Part shown: piece by piece, positions 48,653 through 57,814 of the stretch | Position numbering within the stretch: the first letter of the stretch is position 1 | How the letters are laid out: the number at the start of each line of letters is the position of its first letter | DNA from: Emcibacteraceae bacterium | GTDB lineage: Bacteria > Pseudomonadota > Alphaproteobacteria > Sphingomonadales > Emcibacteraceae | Direction of reading: 5' to 3' | Assembly: GCA_021774795.1 (NCBI GenBank) | Contig: JAJFIR010000031.1 | Coordinates: 62,001-126,000, forward strand | DNA length: 64,000 bases | The notes under the pieces: generated by a model | Database searches by the model: none | Seen by the model: the letters and a program-made list of their open reading frames with translations, nothing else | What the model was told of the DNA's origin: nothing | Program-made: the position numbers and the translations under genes

Positions 48653-49878
48653 TCCGAATTTATAATCTAACCGCTCTGCTAATTTATTTTTTAGCGGTTA
48701 TAACTATCAGCGTCGTACCGATAAGCTCGCAAGCCGGAGAATGGGATTTCTCCGGCTCTATCTCAGGTGAAACCAGGTTATTTCCTTATTCACCGGCGTT
48801 TGCCGAGCAGGATAAAATGACCATTTCGCCTTCTGTCGCGTTCGAGGCTGAAATAGTATATGAGTGGAATGATTATAGCGACCGGATTACTTTTACCCCA
48901 TTTGCCCGTCTTGATGTCCACGATGATAATCGCACACATTATGATATCCGCGAAGCGAGTTGGCTTCACCTGGGCGAAGGTTGGGACTTAACCGTTGGAA
49001 TTAGTAAGGTTTACTGGGGCGTTACGGAAAGCCGACACCTTGTTAATATTATCAATCAGGACGATGCGGTTGAGGATATTGATGGTGAGGACAAGTTAGG
49101 TCAACCCATGGTAAACTTCAATCTTGAAAAAGAGATCGGAACATTTAGCGTATTTGTTTTGCCAGGGTTTCGTGAACGCGAATTTCTGGAGCATAACAAA
49201 AGGCTCAGCGGACCTTTCCGTATTGATACCGACTTAACGACATTCGAAGCAGATAGTGGCAATCATAATGTAGATTTCGCAGCCCGGTGGCAACATATGA
49301 TCGGTGATTGGGAAATTGGCCTTTCGCATTTTCATGGTACAAGTCGTGAGGCCAGACTGCTGCAGACCATGAGTAACAATGAGACAATATTCGTCCCCCA
49401 TTATGACCAGATAGATCAAACGGCCTTAGATATTCAATATACTACGGGTGCTACGTTGTGGAAATTTGAAGCCATGAGCAGGTCCGGCCAAGGAGACAGG
49501 TTTGCTGCTTTCGTAGCAGGATTTGAACATACTTTGTACGCTGTGATAGGTGGCCGTGCCGATATAGGAATTCTGGTAGAATATCTATACGACGATAGAG
49601 ATTCTTTATTGGCTCCAATCACAACAACTGATAATGATATTTTTGCAGGTGTACGACTTGCTATGAATGACACGCAGGATACTTCTTTCCTGATCGGTGG
49701 CATAGTTGATCATAATAATGGATCAAGTTTCCTTACGATAGAAGCTGAACGACGTATAGGTAGTGACTGGAAGATCGAATTAGAAGGTCGTTTCTTTGAA
49801 AATATAGACCAAACAGATCCAGCATTTATTTTTGCGCAGGATGATTTTATTACAGTACGACTTTCAAGATATTTTTAG
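48649..49878 (+). CDS. outer-membrane beta-barrel protein of the MMPL operon
   Basis: A 409-residue protein with a signal peptide (cut near SQA-GE) and alternating aromatic/polar strands throughout, ending in RLSRYF with a C-terminal Phe, the outer-membrane insertion signal. No periplasmic or enzymatic domain is visible. It overlaps the LolA-like gene by four bases (ATGA). Together with the transporter and the carrier it completes an inner membrane-periplasm-outer membrane line. It resembles the barrel proteins found beside MMPL genes in other proteobacteria; a name is not assigned. Confidence 0.8.
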   Translation: MIRIYNLTALLIYFLAVITISVVPISSQAGEWDFSGSISGETRLFPYSPAFAEQDKMTISPSVAFEAEIVYEWNDYSDRITFTPFARLDVHDDNRTHYDIREASWLHLGEGWDLTVGISKVYWGVTESRHLVNIINQDDAVEDIDGEDKLGQPMVNFNLEKEIGTFSVFVLPGFREREFLEHNKRLSGPFRIDTDLTTFEADSGNHNVDFAARWQHMIGDWEIGLSHFHGTSREARLLQTMSNNETIFVPHYDQIDQTALDIQYTTGATLWKFEAMSRSGQGDRFAAFVAGFEHTLYAVIGGRADIGILVEYLYDDRDSLLAPITTTDNDIFAGVRLAMNDTQDTSFLIGGIVDHNNGSSFLTIEAERRIGSDWKIELEGRFFENIDQTDPAFIFAQDDFITVRLSRYF

Positions 49879-50265
49879 TAAAATCATGTCAGCATTTTTG
49901 ACTAATATTGAATCTCAATATAGTCTGTTTTAACGTAAAGCCACAAATTTTGAGGATTGCCTATAAAATATCTCTTCATCTAGTAACAACAAAAAGAATA
50001 GCTAGCACAGCTTTAGAGTATTTATGTATCAAATAAAACTGTATCGATACATCCCACCAAGAACTCATCACCATACTACCTATAATTTTCGTATTTAAAA
50101 TCAATTAAAAACGTAGGTGTACACTACTACACTATTGTTTCTATATTATTTCCTTTAATGTAATTTATTGTAATTATTTGTAATCATAAATAAAATACCT
50201 ATGGTTTTGATGAATATTGTACTAGAATCTGATATGCTTATCATTACAATAAAGAGCGCATTGAA
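49879..50265. promoter_or_regulatory. 387-bp AT-rich gap with three 10-bp direct repeats
   Basis: No coding frame is seen here. The notable element is at 50159-50188: TGTAATTTAT, TGTAATTATT and TGTAATCATA in a row, three copies at exact 10-bp spacing, ending 77 bases before the kinase start. OmpR/PhoB-type regulators bind direct repeats spaced about one helical turn, and such a regulator is coded just beyond the kinase. An isolated 12-bp palindrome (TGTATCGATACA) is at 50040-50051. Confidence 0.5.
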
Positions 50266-53200
50266 TTGATTAAAAATTATTTCTTGAATATTGTAATCTC
50301 GTTTGTATTTACGTTAATTCACAGCGCCTATGCATTTGCGCAAATTGAACCAACGTCAAATTCAATAACAGCATCACAATTAAGCAAAAACATTTTAACG
50401 CCTGAAGAAGTGGAATGGGTTAAAAACCATCCGGTTATCAGATCGACGATCAAAAATGGTATTGCCCCAAATGAATTTTTACGGGCAGGTGAGCCTGCCG
50501 GTTTTTCGGTAGGTTATCTAAATCTGGTTGCTGAGAATGTTGGCTTAGAAATCGAATATGTTTCCGGTAATTCATGGATAGAACTAATTGATCAGCTTAA
50601 AGAACGCAACATTGATATATCTCACAATATATTTCATACGGATGAGCGCGAAGAATTTCTGAATTTTACCAAACCTTATATTGATCTTCAACTCGCGCTG
50701 TTTGCGCGCAAGGGGTCTGAACAAATAGTTAATTGGCAGCAGCTTGAAGGTAAAACAATCGGAGTAGTGAAAGGCTGGGGACCGGCATCTTCCTATAAAA
50801 AGCTTCATCCAGAATTATCATTTGTAGAACTCGACAGTTCTCTTGATGCACTGGTATCCCTGTCACTTTCGACGGCACCAGTGGATATATATGTATTGCC
50901 ACGCTTAGTTGGCAATTCTATTTTAACCAAAAATTTTATTTCCAATGTTGATATGGTGGGTTATTTGGATGCACTTGATTATCCAAATAACAAACAGACA
51001 AGAATAGCCGCCCGAAATGACTGGCCAGAGCTGATAACAATACTCGAAAAAGGTATGGCCGCTATTACGGATCAACAATATAGCGCACTGACCGAACAAT
51101 GGATAGTCACTGATCAATATGATGATATTTCAACATTATTACAATTGAACCTAACACCTGACGAGCAACAATGGCTATCTCAAAACCAGGTAATAAAAGT
51201 CGCGGTCGATCCATCATTCCCACCCATAGAATTCATAAATTCTGAAAATCAAATAAGCGGTATAGCAGGATCATATTTGGAAATAGTAGCCCAAAAATTA
51301 AATATACGTTTTGAATGGGTACGAAACCGGGATTTTAAAGATGGAATTTCAAAAATAATTTCAAAAGAAGCCGACATGCTTTCTGCGGTTAATCCAACGT
51401 TCGACAGGCAAAAGTATTTAAACTTTACAGATAGTTACATGAACGTGAATACCGTAATCTTTGCACGTGAAGGGGAACAGGTATTTGGTGATTTGGATGG
51501 CCTTAAAGGGCACCGAATAGCTCAGGTCAAAGGTTTTGTTTCTACAGAATGGATTAAACGAGATTATCCGGAAATTGAGATTATTGAAGCACCATCAATC
51601 GCAGAGGCTTTAAAACTTGTCTCCGGGGGTGTCGTAGACGCTCATTTAGGAAGCGTTCCAGTTACCGCTCATAATATTGCAGCCGAAGGTCTTACAAATT
51701 TAGTAGTAGCGGGCGTAACGCCCTATAGCGGTAACATTACCATGGGTATCAGATCAGAAATGCCACATTTATCGAGTGCCATTCAAAAAGCTTTGGATTC
51801 CATCGATGATAGTGAAAGAACTGCAATCAACCAGAAATGGATAGCACTGAAGGCTCCCACAAAAAATAATTATGAACTGGTATGGCAAATTATGCTTGCC
51901 GCTTTCCTAATTGTAATATTAATTTTAATATGGAACTACAGATTAAGGCAGGAAGTTACCCAAAGAAAATTCAGCGAGGAACGTTTTCGCCAAATTGCCG
52001 AAACTATTGACGGTGTGTTTTTCATATGTAACCCAAGAACACTTCAAGTACAGTATGTTAGTCCAAATATAGAAAAATGGAGTGATGCTACACGCCAGGA
52101 GTTATATGAAAATCCAGAAATCTGGCTCGATTATATTCATCCGGATGATCTATCAATATTTACTGAATCTCTGAAGAATTTTCTCGCAAGTAATTTCAGC
52201 ATCAGCTTGCCGGATTATAGAATTTTATACCAAGACAAGCCAATAAGGTGGTTATCTACTGAAACTTATCCTGTGCGTGATGATAATGGAGAGCTGAAAA
52301 GTATTATTGGGTTAATGACTGATATTACATCAAATGTTAAATCCGAAACAAAATTAAGTGAAATTAACAATCAATTTGAAAACGCATTCACACACGCATC
52401 TCATGGTATGGCACTGGTTTCATTGGAAGGCCGGTTTTTAAAAGTAAATGAGGCGCTTTGCAATATTCTTGGATACTCACAAGAAGAGTTGTGTGGGTTA
52501 GATATCGAAAAAATAACTTTCACGGATGATATAGATACCGGTATTTCTCTAATGAATGAGATACTTGCAGGTAAACGGCTTTCTTACCAGATGGAAAAAC
52601 ACTATCAACATAAGAATGGCAAAATTGTACCTACCCAAGTTAACTCATCCTTGGTCAGAGACAAAAACGGGACCCCTATCCATTTTGTTAAACAAATCCA
52701 GGATATCTCTGCACATAAGGAAAGGGAAGAATTGCTGCGCCACTCGCAAAAAATGGATGCAGTTGGGCAAATCACCGGCGGTATTGCTCATGATTTTAAT
52801 AATATCCTTGGCATTATCCTTGGGAATTTGGAAATTTTAAAAAATACACCGCAAAATGCACCCAAATCGAAAATGAGATTAGAGAAAGCTATAAACGGGG
52901 TAGAGCGCGGTACTCACCTGATTAAGAAATTATTGAGCTTCTCACGCAAAAATTCACAAAAATCAGAGCTTATAATTATTAATGATTGCATTTCCAATTT
53001 AATGGACTTTATAACAAGATCTTTAACTGTTTCAATAGAAGTTAAGGCATCTCTTGCGAATGATTTGTGGCCAGTAGAAGTTGATGCCGGTGACTTGGAA
53101 GATGCAATCCTTAACCTTGCTCTTAACGCCCGGGATGCCATTCGCGGAAGCGGAAAAATATTTATTAAAACAGAAAACATTATTCTCGATAGTACGTATG

Positions 53201-53889
53201 CTGAATTTGATCCGGGATGTGAACCGGGTGAGTACGTTATGCTAACCATACGCGATACCGGTTCGGGAATAGCGCCGGAACTATTTGATAAGGTTCTGGA
53301 GCCATTCTTCACTACAAAATCAGCCAACAAAGGGACTGGTCTTGGCCTTAGTATGGTTCATGGCTTTGTTCATCGTTCTAAAGGTCAAATCAAGATCCAT
53401 TCAGAATTGAAAAAAGGCACTGAAATAAGGATTTACCTCCCGCGATCTTATTTAAGTGATGAGATTACCCGAAATACCATCACTGTTCCAAAGACATTAC
53501 CCTGTGGAAACGAAACAATCCTTGTGGTCGACGATGAACAACACTTATGCGATGTAGCGAAAACACAACTTAAAAATTTAGGATATTCTGTTTATACCTC
53601 TAATAACCCGTCAATGGCATTGGAAATGTTACAAGACAATCGAAATATTGACCTTCTCTTTAGCGACATCGTTATGCCCGACAATATGGATGGATATGAA
53701 ATGGCAAATTCTGCATTAAAATTAAATCCATCTCTAAAAGTTCTACTGACAAGCGGCTTTACGCAGAACCTGGAAACTAATAGAAATGGTAAAAATAAAA
53801 CAATTAGTCAACTAAAACAAAATATGCTCCAAAAACCCTATAATCAATTTGAATTGGCGGTTGCAGTGAGAAACTCACTAGATATCTAA
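50266..53889 (+). CDS. hybrid sensor histidine kinase with two periplasmic solute-binding domains
   Basis: A 1207-residue membrane sensor. After a signal peptide come two family-3 solute-binding domains (about residues 50-280 and 295-530), each with the pattern EWVKNHPVIR or QWLSQNQVIKVAVDPSFPP. One transmembrane helix is near 541-559. Then two PAS domains (about 575-700 and 705-830), the histidine kinase with phospho-acceptor His842 (GGIAHDFNN), N box ALNARDAI, DTGSGI and GTGLGLSMVHGF, and a receiver domain with Asp1134 (LLFSDIVMPDN). The start is TTG at 50266 with a weak ribosome binding site. It converges with an OmpR-type regulator gene. The ligand is probably a small amino acid or organic acid. 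Confidence 0.88.
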   Translation: MIKNYFLNIVISFVFTLIHSAYAFAQIEPTSNSITASQLSKNILTPEEVEWVKNHPVIRSTIKNGIAPNEFLRAGEPAGFSVGYLNLVAENVGLEIEYVSGNSWIELIDQLKERNIDISHNIFHTDEREEFLNFTKPYIDLQLALFARKGSEQIVNWQQLEGKTIGVVKGWGPASSYKKLHPELSFVELDSSLDALVSLSLSTAPVDIYVLPRLVGNSILTKNFISNVDMVGYLDALDYPNNKQTRIAARNDWPELITILEKGMAAITDQQYSALTEQWIVTDQYDDISTLLQLNLTPDEQQWLSQNQVIKVAVDPSFPPIEFINSENQISGIAGSYLEIVAQKLNIRFEWVRNRDFKDGISKIISKEADMLSAVNPTFDRQKYLNFTDSYMNVNTVIFAREGEQVFGDLDGLKGHRIAQVKGFVSTEWIKRDYPEIEIIEAPSIAEALKLVSGGVVDAHLGSVPVTAHNIAAEGLTNLVVAGVTPYSGNITMGIRSEMPHLSSAIQKALDSIDDSERTAINQKWIALKAPTKNNYELVWQIMLAAFLIVILILIWNYRLRQEVTQRKFSEERFRQIAETIDGVFFICNPRTLQVQYVSPNIEKWSDATRQELYENPEIWLDYIHPDDLSIFTESLKNFLASNFSISLPDYRILYQDKPIRWLSTETYPVRDDNGELKSIIGLMTDITSNVKSETKLSEINNQFENAFTHASHGMALVSLEGRFLKVNEALCNILGYSQEELCGLDIEKITFTDDIDTGISLMNEILAGKRLSYQMEKHYQHKNGKIVPTQVNSSLVRDKNGTPIHFVKQIQDISAHKEREELLRHSQKMDAVGQITGGIAHDFNNILGIILGNLEILKNTPQNAPKSKMRLEKAINGVERGTHLIKKLLSFSRKNSQKSELIIINDCISNLMDFITRSLTVSIEVKASLANDLWPVEVDAGDLEDAILNLALNARDAIRGSGKIFIKTENIILDSTYAEFDPGCEPGEYVMLTIRDTGSGIAPELFDKVLEPFFTTKSANKGTGLGLSMVHGFVHRSKGQIKIHSELKKGTEIRIYLPRSYLSDEITRNTITVPKTLPCGNETILVVDDEQHLCDVAKTQLKNLGYSVYTSNNPSMALEMLQDNRNIDLLFSDIVMPDNMDGYEMANSALKLNPSLKVLLTSGFTQNLETNRNGKNKTISQLKQNMLQKPYNQFELAVAVRNSLDI

Positions 53890-53917
53890 TTAAATAAAAA
53901 TGCGGAGCCGGAGCATT
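53890..53917 (-). terminator. weak terminator between the kinase and regulator genes
   Basis: On the minus strand AATGC (53913-53917) pairs with GCATT (53899-53903) around a nine-base loop, followed by TTTTATTTAA. It starts two bases after the response-regulator stop codon. The stem is only five base pairs, so efficiency is doubtful. Confidence 0.35.
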
Positions 53918-53918
53918 A

Positions 53919-54641
53919 TTAATATTGCACATCCGCTATAAACATATATCCCAATTGCCGCACAGTACGAATGAACCGAGGCCTCCTGGGACTATCCCCC
54001 AGTTTTTTCCTTAACTTAGCCACCATGACATCCAAACTTCGGTCATACGGAGATAGCTCTACCTTTCCCGGCGCAATATCATCTAACAATTGACTTCTTG
54101 ATAATGTTCGCCCTGCTGAATTAATCAACGCGTTGAGAATGGCGAATTCATGACCCGTAATGTTTATTTCTTCATTGCTTGCATTGATTAGAAGTTGAGC
54201 ATGAATATCTAATCTCCACCCATTGAAAGAAATAACTTTTTTTTCATTCTTCAATACTTTTCTTAAAGATTTAGTTGAAATCGACCGGCGCAAGATATTC
54301 CGCAACCGCGCTACTAATTCATGTGAGTGAAATGGCTTGGTAATATAGTCATCTGCCCCAAGCTCAAGACCAACAACCTTGTCAATTACATCCCCTTTTC
54401 CAGTTAAAAGTACAATGGGGATATCATATTCAGGTCTTAATGTTCTCAAGGCACTCAAACCATCGTTAACAGGCAGTCCAATGTCTAATAAAATCAATGA
54501 AATATTATTATCCCTGATTTTATCGTACATTTCTTCTGCATTCTCCGCTTCAATAACATCGAATCCATTTAACTCTAAAAGAGCGCGAACAACTTCTCTC
54601 AAATCTTCTTCATCATCAACGACTAAAATTAATTCATTCAT
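53919..54641 (-). CDS. OmpR/PhoB-family response regulator
   Basis: A 240-residue two-component regulator. The receiver domain has acidic Asp9/Asp10, phospho-acceptor Asp53 (LILLDIGLP), LLTGKGD and YITKPF. The C-terminal winged helix has ITGHEFAILNALINSAGRTL with SRSQLLDDI, and DVMVAKLRKKLGD and FIRTVRQLGYMF. The ATG at 54641 is chosen; a GTG at 54677 is in frame but adds 12 residues before the receiver. It converges with the hybrid kinase, a probable but unproven partner. The 10-bp repeats ahead of the kinase fit its DNA-binding type. Confidence 0.9.
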   Translation of the reverse strand: MNELILVVDDEEDLREVVRALLELNGFDVIEAENAEEMYDKIRDNNISLILLDIGLPVNDGLSALRTLRPEYDIPIVLLTGKGDVIDKVVGLELGADDYITKPFHSHELVARLRNILRRSISTKSLRKVLKNEKKVISFNGWRLDIHAQLLINASNEEINITGHEFAILNALINSAGRTLSRSQLLDDIAPGKVELSPYDRSLDVMVAKLRKKLGDSPRRPRFIRTVRQLGYMFIADVQY

Positions 54642-54884
54642 GATGATTACTATATCTATATGCCATGTAGATACCACCCCTATCTTTGATTCAAATTAAT
54701 TACGATCGTAAGCAATTATAAATTTGAACGTTCCTAGTTTCATAACTACATTATTATATCAAAAAAAGTTTGTATAGTTTTAAAGAACTTTAATTATGAT
54801 CTCGGGTAATTATTGCAATGTAAAATTTAATTTAATAATTGCGTTAATAGAAGACAACTGGATATCAACACATTCAATAGAAAC

Positions 54885-54938
54885 AAACCGCTCAAGAATA
54901 GTCAGGATAGATCAGTATCAACTATTAAAGAGCGGTTT
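54885..54938. repeat. large imperfect hairpin in a non-coding gap
   Basis: AAACCGCTC (54885-54893) and GAGCGGTTT (54930-54938) are perfect complements; inside, AATAGT (54897-54902) pairs with ACTATT (54921-54926) after a three-base mismatch, leaving a loop of 18 bases that itself can pair GATA/TATC. The rest of the 327-base gap between the response regulator and the small membrane protein shows no gene. There is no U-run on either side, so it is not an ordinary terminator. It may be a small RNA, a REP-like element or an operator. Confidence 0.45.
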
Positions 54939-54968
54939 GCGTCTCCCTTCCACTTTAGACTTAACTAA

Positions 54969-55244
54969 TTATTCTTCTTTTAGCGAAGATACATCCTCGA
55001 ATAAGAGATATCCCAATTCAGCACACATGGCACCAATAAAGAATAGAAAAATAACTCTAAAATTTTCAAACAATGAGAATGTTTCTTCAAACAATCCGCC
55101 AACAATGTACGAATAGAGAATCATTGTTAGGTCTATAACAACTGCTGTGATTAGAAATGATAACCAAAATGATTTCACTCTAAATCGTAATATAGAGAAC
55201 AGTACAAATGCTGATGCAATGGAAATTCCAATTAACACAATCAT
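54969..55244 (-). CDS. small membrane protein, unknown
   Basis: A 91-residue protein with three hydrophobic helices (about residues 1-18, 28-50 and 60-82) and a short acidic tail ending in SSLKEE. An AGGA lies about ten bases before the ATG. No family is recognised and no close neighbour shares its direction; the large hairpin lies just downstream. Its AT-rich composition is like its surroundings. Confidence 0.5.
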   Translation of the reverse strand: MIVLIGISIASAFVLFSILRFRVKSFWLSFLITAVVIDLTMILYSYIVGGLFEETFSLFENFRVIFLFFIGAMCAELGYLLFEDVSSLKEE

Positions 55245-55411
55245 AATATCTTATAATCCTTTCCTGCGAAAATTCATTCTATTAAGGAAGCTTATTAGGA
55301 ACGAATTGGAAAACACTAATTAGAAACATAAAAACTGTCCAACGAAATTAATCGATGATTATATTCGATTTTATTGCATTTATTTATCAGTTGTGGAGAC
55401 TTTCTTACCGA

Positions 55412-56275
55412 TTATATCCTTTTTCCTATATCTCTAAATTCCTCTAACAATGCTTCTACATATTCTCGGTTATCTTCTTTGTTAAAGGCTAGATATGCTG
55501 GCTGTTTAATCACTGGTGCCTTCTGCACAATAATAAGCGAACCATCATCTAAATATTCTGAAATCATTGATCGCGGAAAATAACCACAACCGCCAAAAGC
55601 ATTTAAGTATTTAATACCGTACAAGCCAATATTTACCGACAATTGTGGGACTGTTGGGGTGGGAAAATAATGTTTCATATTTTCTTTAAATTCTTTACCC
55701 CAATCCACTTCAACATAATTACTGTAAAATATTTCATTAAATGGAATGTCTGAGGGACGATTATCAGGATTGGCTACCAGAATAAATTTCTCTTGGTATA
55801 ATTCTTCAACGATTATACCGGGTATGCTTGGTGCAGATAATAGTATCGCTATATCAATTATGCCATCCTCTAGTTTTCTAACTAAATCGTCGGCTATCCC
55901 AAATTCTACGCGGTAAGCTATATTAGGAAATCGTGATTTAGCCCAAGGTAACCAGTTCATGACGATGGGCTCCCATAATCCCGGACGTGCGCCAACGGAT
56001 ACATACTCACTGTATATATTCTCACTCGACACTTTTTTGATTGCTCTTTCCCACAACTGTACAAAGCTCAATGCATATTCCTGAAAGTAAATGCCAGCCT
56101 GGGTCAACGTCGCCCCTGATTTATTTCTCACAAATAAAGTTTTGCCAATTTGGTCTTCTAACGTTCTAATGCGCGAACTGACCGTTGATTGGGTAACATT
56201 TAATTTTTCAGAAGCAATCCTGAAATTTCCCACTTCCACAATTTTTAAAAATGTTTTTGCTAATGTAGTATCCAT
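55412..56275 (-). CDS. LysR-family transcriptional regulator
   Basis: A 287-residue LysR regulator. The winged helix is MDTTLAKTFLKIVEVGNFRI, with LNVTQSTVSSRIRTLEDQIG; the substrate-binding domain follows. The start is ATG 56275 with AAAGGGA at good spacing, rather than the upstream in-frame codon at 56317. It is divergent from a gene of unknown function at 56388 with 112 bases between, so control of the 56388-57407 pair is plausible. Confidence 0.87.
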   Translation of the reverse strand: MDTTLAKTFLKIVEVGNFRIASEKLNVTQSTVSSRIRTLEDQIGKTLFVRNKSGATLTQAGIYFQEYALSFVQLWERAIKKVSSENIYSEYVSVGARPGLWEPIVMNWLPWAKSRFPNIAYRVEFGIADDLVRKLEDGIIDIAILLSAPSIPGIIVEELYQEKFILVANPDNRPSDIPFNEIFYSNYVEVDWGKEFKENMKHYFPTPTVPQLSVNIGLYGIKYLNAFGGCGYFPRSMISEYLDDGSLIIVQKAPVIKQPAYLAFNKEDNREYVEALLEEFRDIGKRI

Positions 56276-56387
56276 GTCATTCCCTTTAAATTCGGTAAAA
56301 TCGAATTTATATATCAATAATATTCACTTTTCTATTTTAATTTCTATGACATAATGATTTTCAACACCAATTAAAAGGAAAAATTAA

Positions 56388-56774
56388 ATGCATTATCAAT
56401 TTGAAAATAAATATGTTGATATAGATGAACGTCTTCACCGCGAATTAGATGAAAGTGAGTTAGAAGTCAAAATTGAGTTTAAAATAAAGAAGGCTCAAAA
56501 TGATTTAAACAATTATTCGACTAACTTTCAAAATCATGAATTTGATGACTTGCCGGGTTCTGATCACATTTATGAAATGGAGAAAGAATCGGTTTTCCAT
56601 GAATTACTTGATGTTTTGAAGGATGTTAAGATGCTTCGTAATAAGCTAGTCTCGCACCACAGTGCAATTTCCACTGATGAGAAAATAAATGAGTATCTTA
56701 AAGCATGTAAATTGCAGGACTATGAGAAACGGGTATTTAAATTATTACAGGAAATTGATAATATTAACCATTAG
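56388..56774 (+). CDS. small alpha-helical protein, unknown
   Basis: A 128-residue, strongly charged, helical protein with no membrane segment and no cysteine except one near the C-terminus. The central helices (ESVFHELLDVLKDVKMLRNK and KVFKLLQEID-like ends) could form a coiled bundle. AAGGAA lies nine bases before the ATG, so translation is well supported. It is followed after 48 bases by a membrane protein on the same strand and is divergent from a LysR gene. I do not recognise it. Confidence 0.65.
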   Translation: MHYQFENKYVDIDERLHRELDESELEVKIEFKIKKAQNDLNNYSTNFQNHEFDDLPGSDHIYEMEKESVFHELLDVLKDVKMLRNKLVSHHSAISTDEKINEYLKACKLQDYEKRVFKLLQEIDNINH

Positions 56775-56822
56775 AATAAATATTGTGATTCTATTAGTTA
56801 AATATCCCGTAGAAAAAGCCTC

Positions 56823-57407
56823 ATGATCCATTTTAAGATAAAAGCTTTGTCACAAGTAGAGACACATAAAGAGCTTCTATATAAGTTCGTCCTCTTGTTA
56901 ACTATCCTAATTCTTTATTTCGGATATCTGAGCGTTGAATATGGAATATTGACAGGTGGCTTAGTGGCTGTATTGACGTGGAGTTTTTTTGTTTTATGCA
57001 CTCCTGTCGCGGATGCGGGTTTTTTACTTGATTTGCCGATAAGGTTGCTGTTCGGGTTTCGCATGCTCTATAGCGAGATTTTAGTATGGGTCATTGCAAT
57101 TTCAATAAACGGTTATGCGGTCCTATACAACCAAGAAGCCTATGATAAAACAGTACTGACCGTGCTTTTTAAGGAAATTATCCTTACACCTTTTCCATAT
57201 TGGAGCATATTTATCCTTAGTGGAATTGGAACATTCCTCTCAATCTATTTTGGTGACGAGATGTTGGATGTTTTAAGGCATCGGGACCGAGTTAAATATC
57301 ATCAACATGCCTTTAAATTGAAACTAGTGGGATTAATTAGTTTATTTCTCCTAATTTTTTTCGCTTACTATTTCTTGCTAAAGACCCTCAATATTCAGAT
57401 TAATTAG
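56823..57407 (+). CDS. five-helix membrane protein, unknown
   Basis: A 194-residue polytopic protein with about five hydrophobic helices. The most distinctive part is CTPVADAGFLLDLPIRLLFG, an acidic and proline-containing loop between helices 2 and 3, followed by FRMLYSEILVWVIAI. The last cytoplasmic loop is His/Arg-rich (VLRHRDRVKYHQHAFKLK). It probably forms a unit with the preceding helical protein. The family is not recognised. Confidence 0.65.
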   Translation: MIHFKIKALSQVETHKELLYKFVLLLTILILYFGYLSVEYGILTGGLVAVLTWSFFVLCTPVADAGFLLDLPIRLLFGFRMLYSEILVWVIAISINGYAVLYNQEAYDKTVLTVLFKEIILTPFPYWSIFILSGIGTFLSIYFGDEMLDVLRHRDRVKYHQHAFKLKLVGLISLFLLIFFAYYFLLKTLNIQIN

Positions 57408-57524
57408 TAGAATTTGCGAGCGTTCGCTTGAGCGTAAGCAAGCACGTTTTATAACTTCTGCGGCCTAACAAATTATTTTTCACCATCAATGAATTTAAAC
57501 TAGTTATTGAGCACATAAACTTTG

Positions 57525-57612
57525 CCAACTGCTGCAATGTTCGTTTCAAAGGGAAATGACCATTCTCCGCGACCGGAATGATCTCAGCCTTTTCTGACGC
57601 TGAATATCTCAT
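57525..57612 (-). pseudogene. fragment of an IS3-type transposase (OrfB N-terminus)
   Basis: MRYSASEKAEIIPVAENGHF followed by PLKRTLQQL resembles the N-terminus of IS3-group OrfB proteins (usually MRYSASEK-x-EIIRLVEQSHLP-x-KRTL-x-x-LGIPRSTFYRW). After about 29 residues the match stops, and the frame runs on as unrelated sequence to 57400. No complete ends or target duplication are visible. The surrounding gap 57408-57814 holds nothing else coding. It marks an old insertion at the edge of the accessory block. Confidence 0.6.
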
Positions 57613-57814
57613 ATATCGTCTTCCCGTCCCCGATCACACGTTTTTAACTAGCCTGTTCTCATTGAATGGTACCCGTCATCTTCACATAAACACCCGCTTA
57701 GGCAAATTAGCCAACTGGGCCTGACGGGGCGCACCATGCACCACTTGTGAAGTAGGTATTTAGTGCGTAAAATAGGCTGAATTTGATGCGCCATATTGCA
57801 ATTGTAACCCACCA

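Noticed and set aside
50040-50051. Palindrome TGTATCGATACA.
   Set aside because: A single 12-bp dyad in very AT-rich DNA with no partner site and no nearby promoter; could be chance.
54806-54825. A TAATTATTGCAATGTAA stretch resembling the 10-bp repeats ahead of the kinase gene.
   Set aside because: Spacing and order differ and only one partial match is present.
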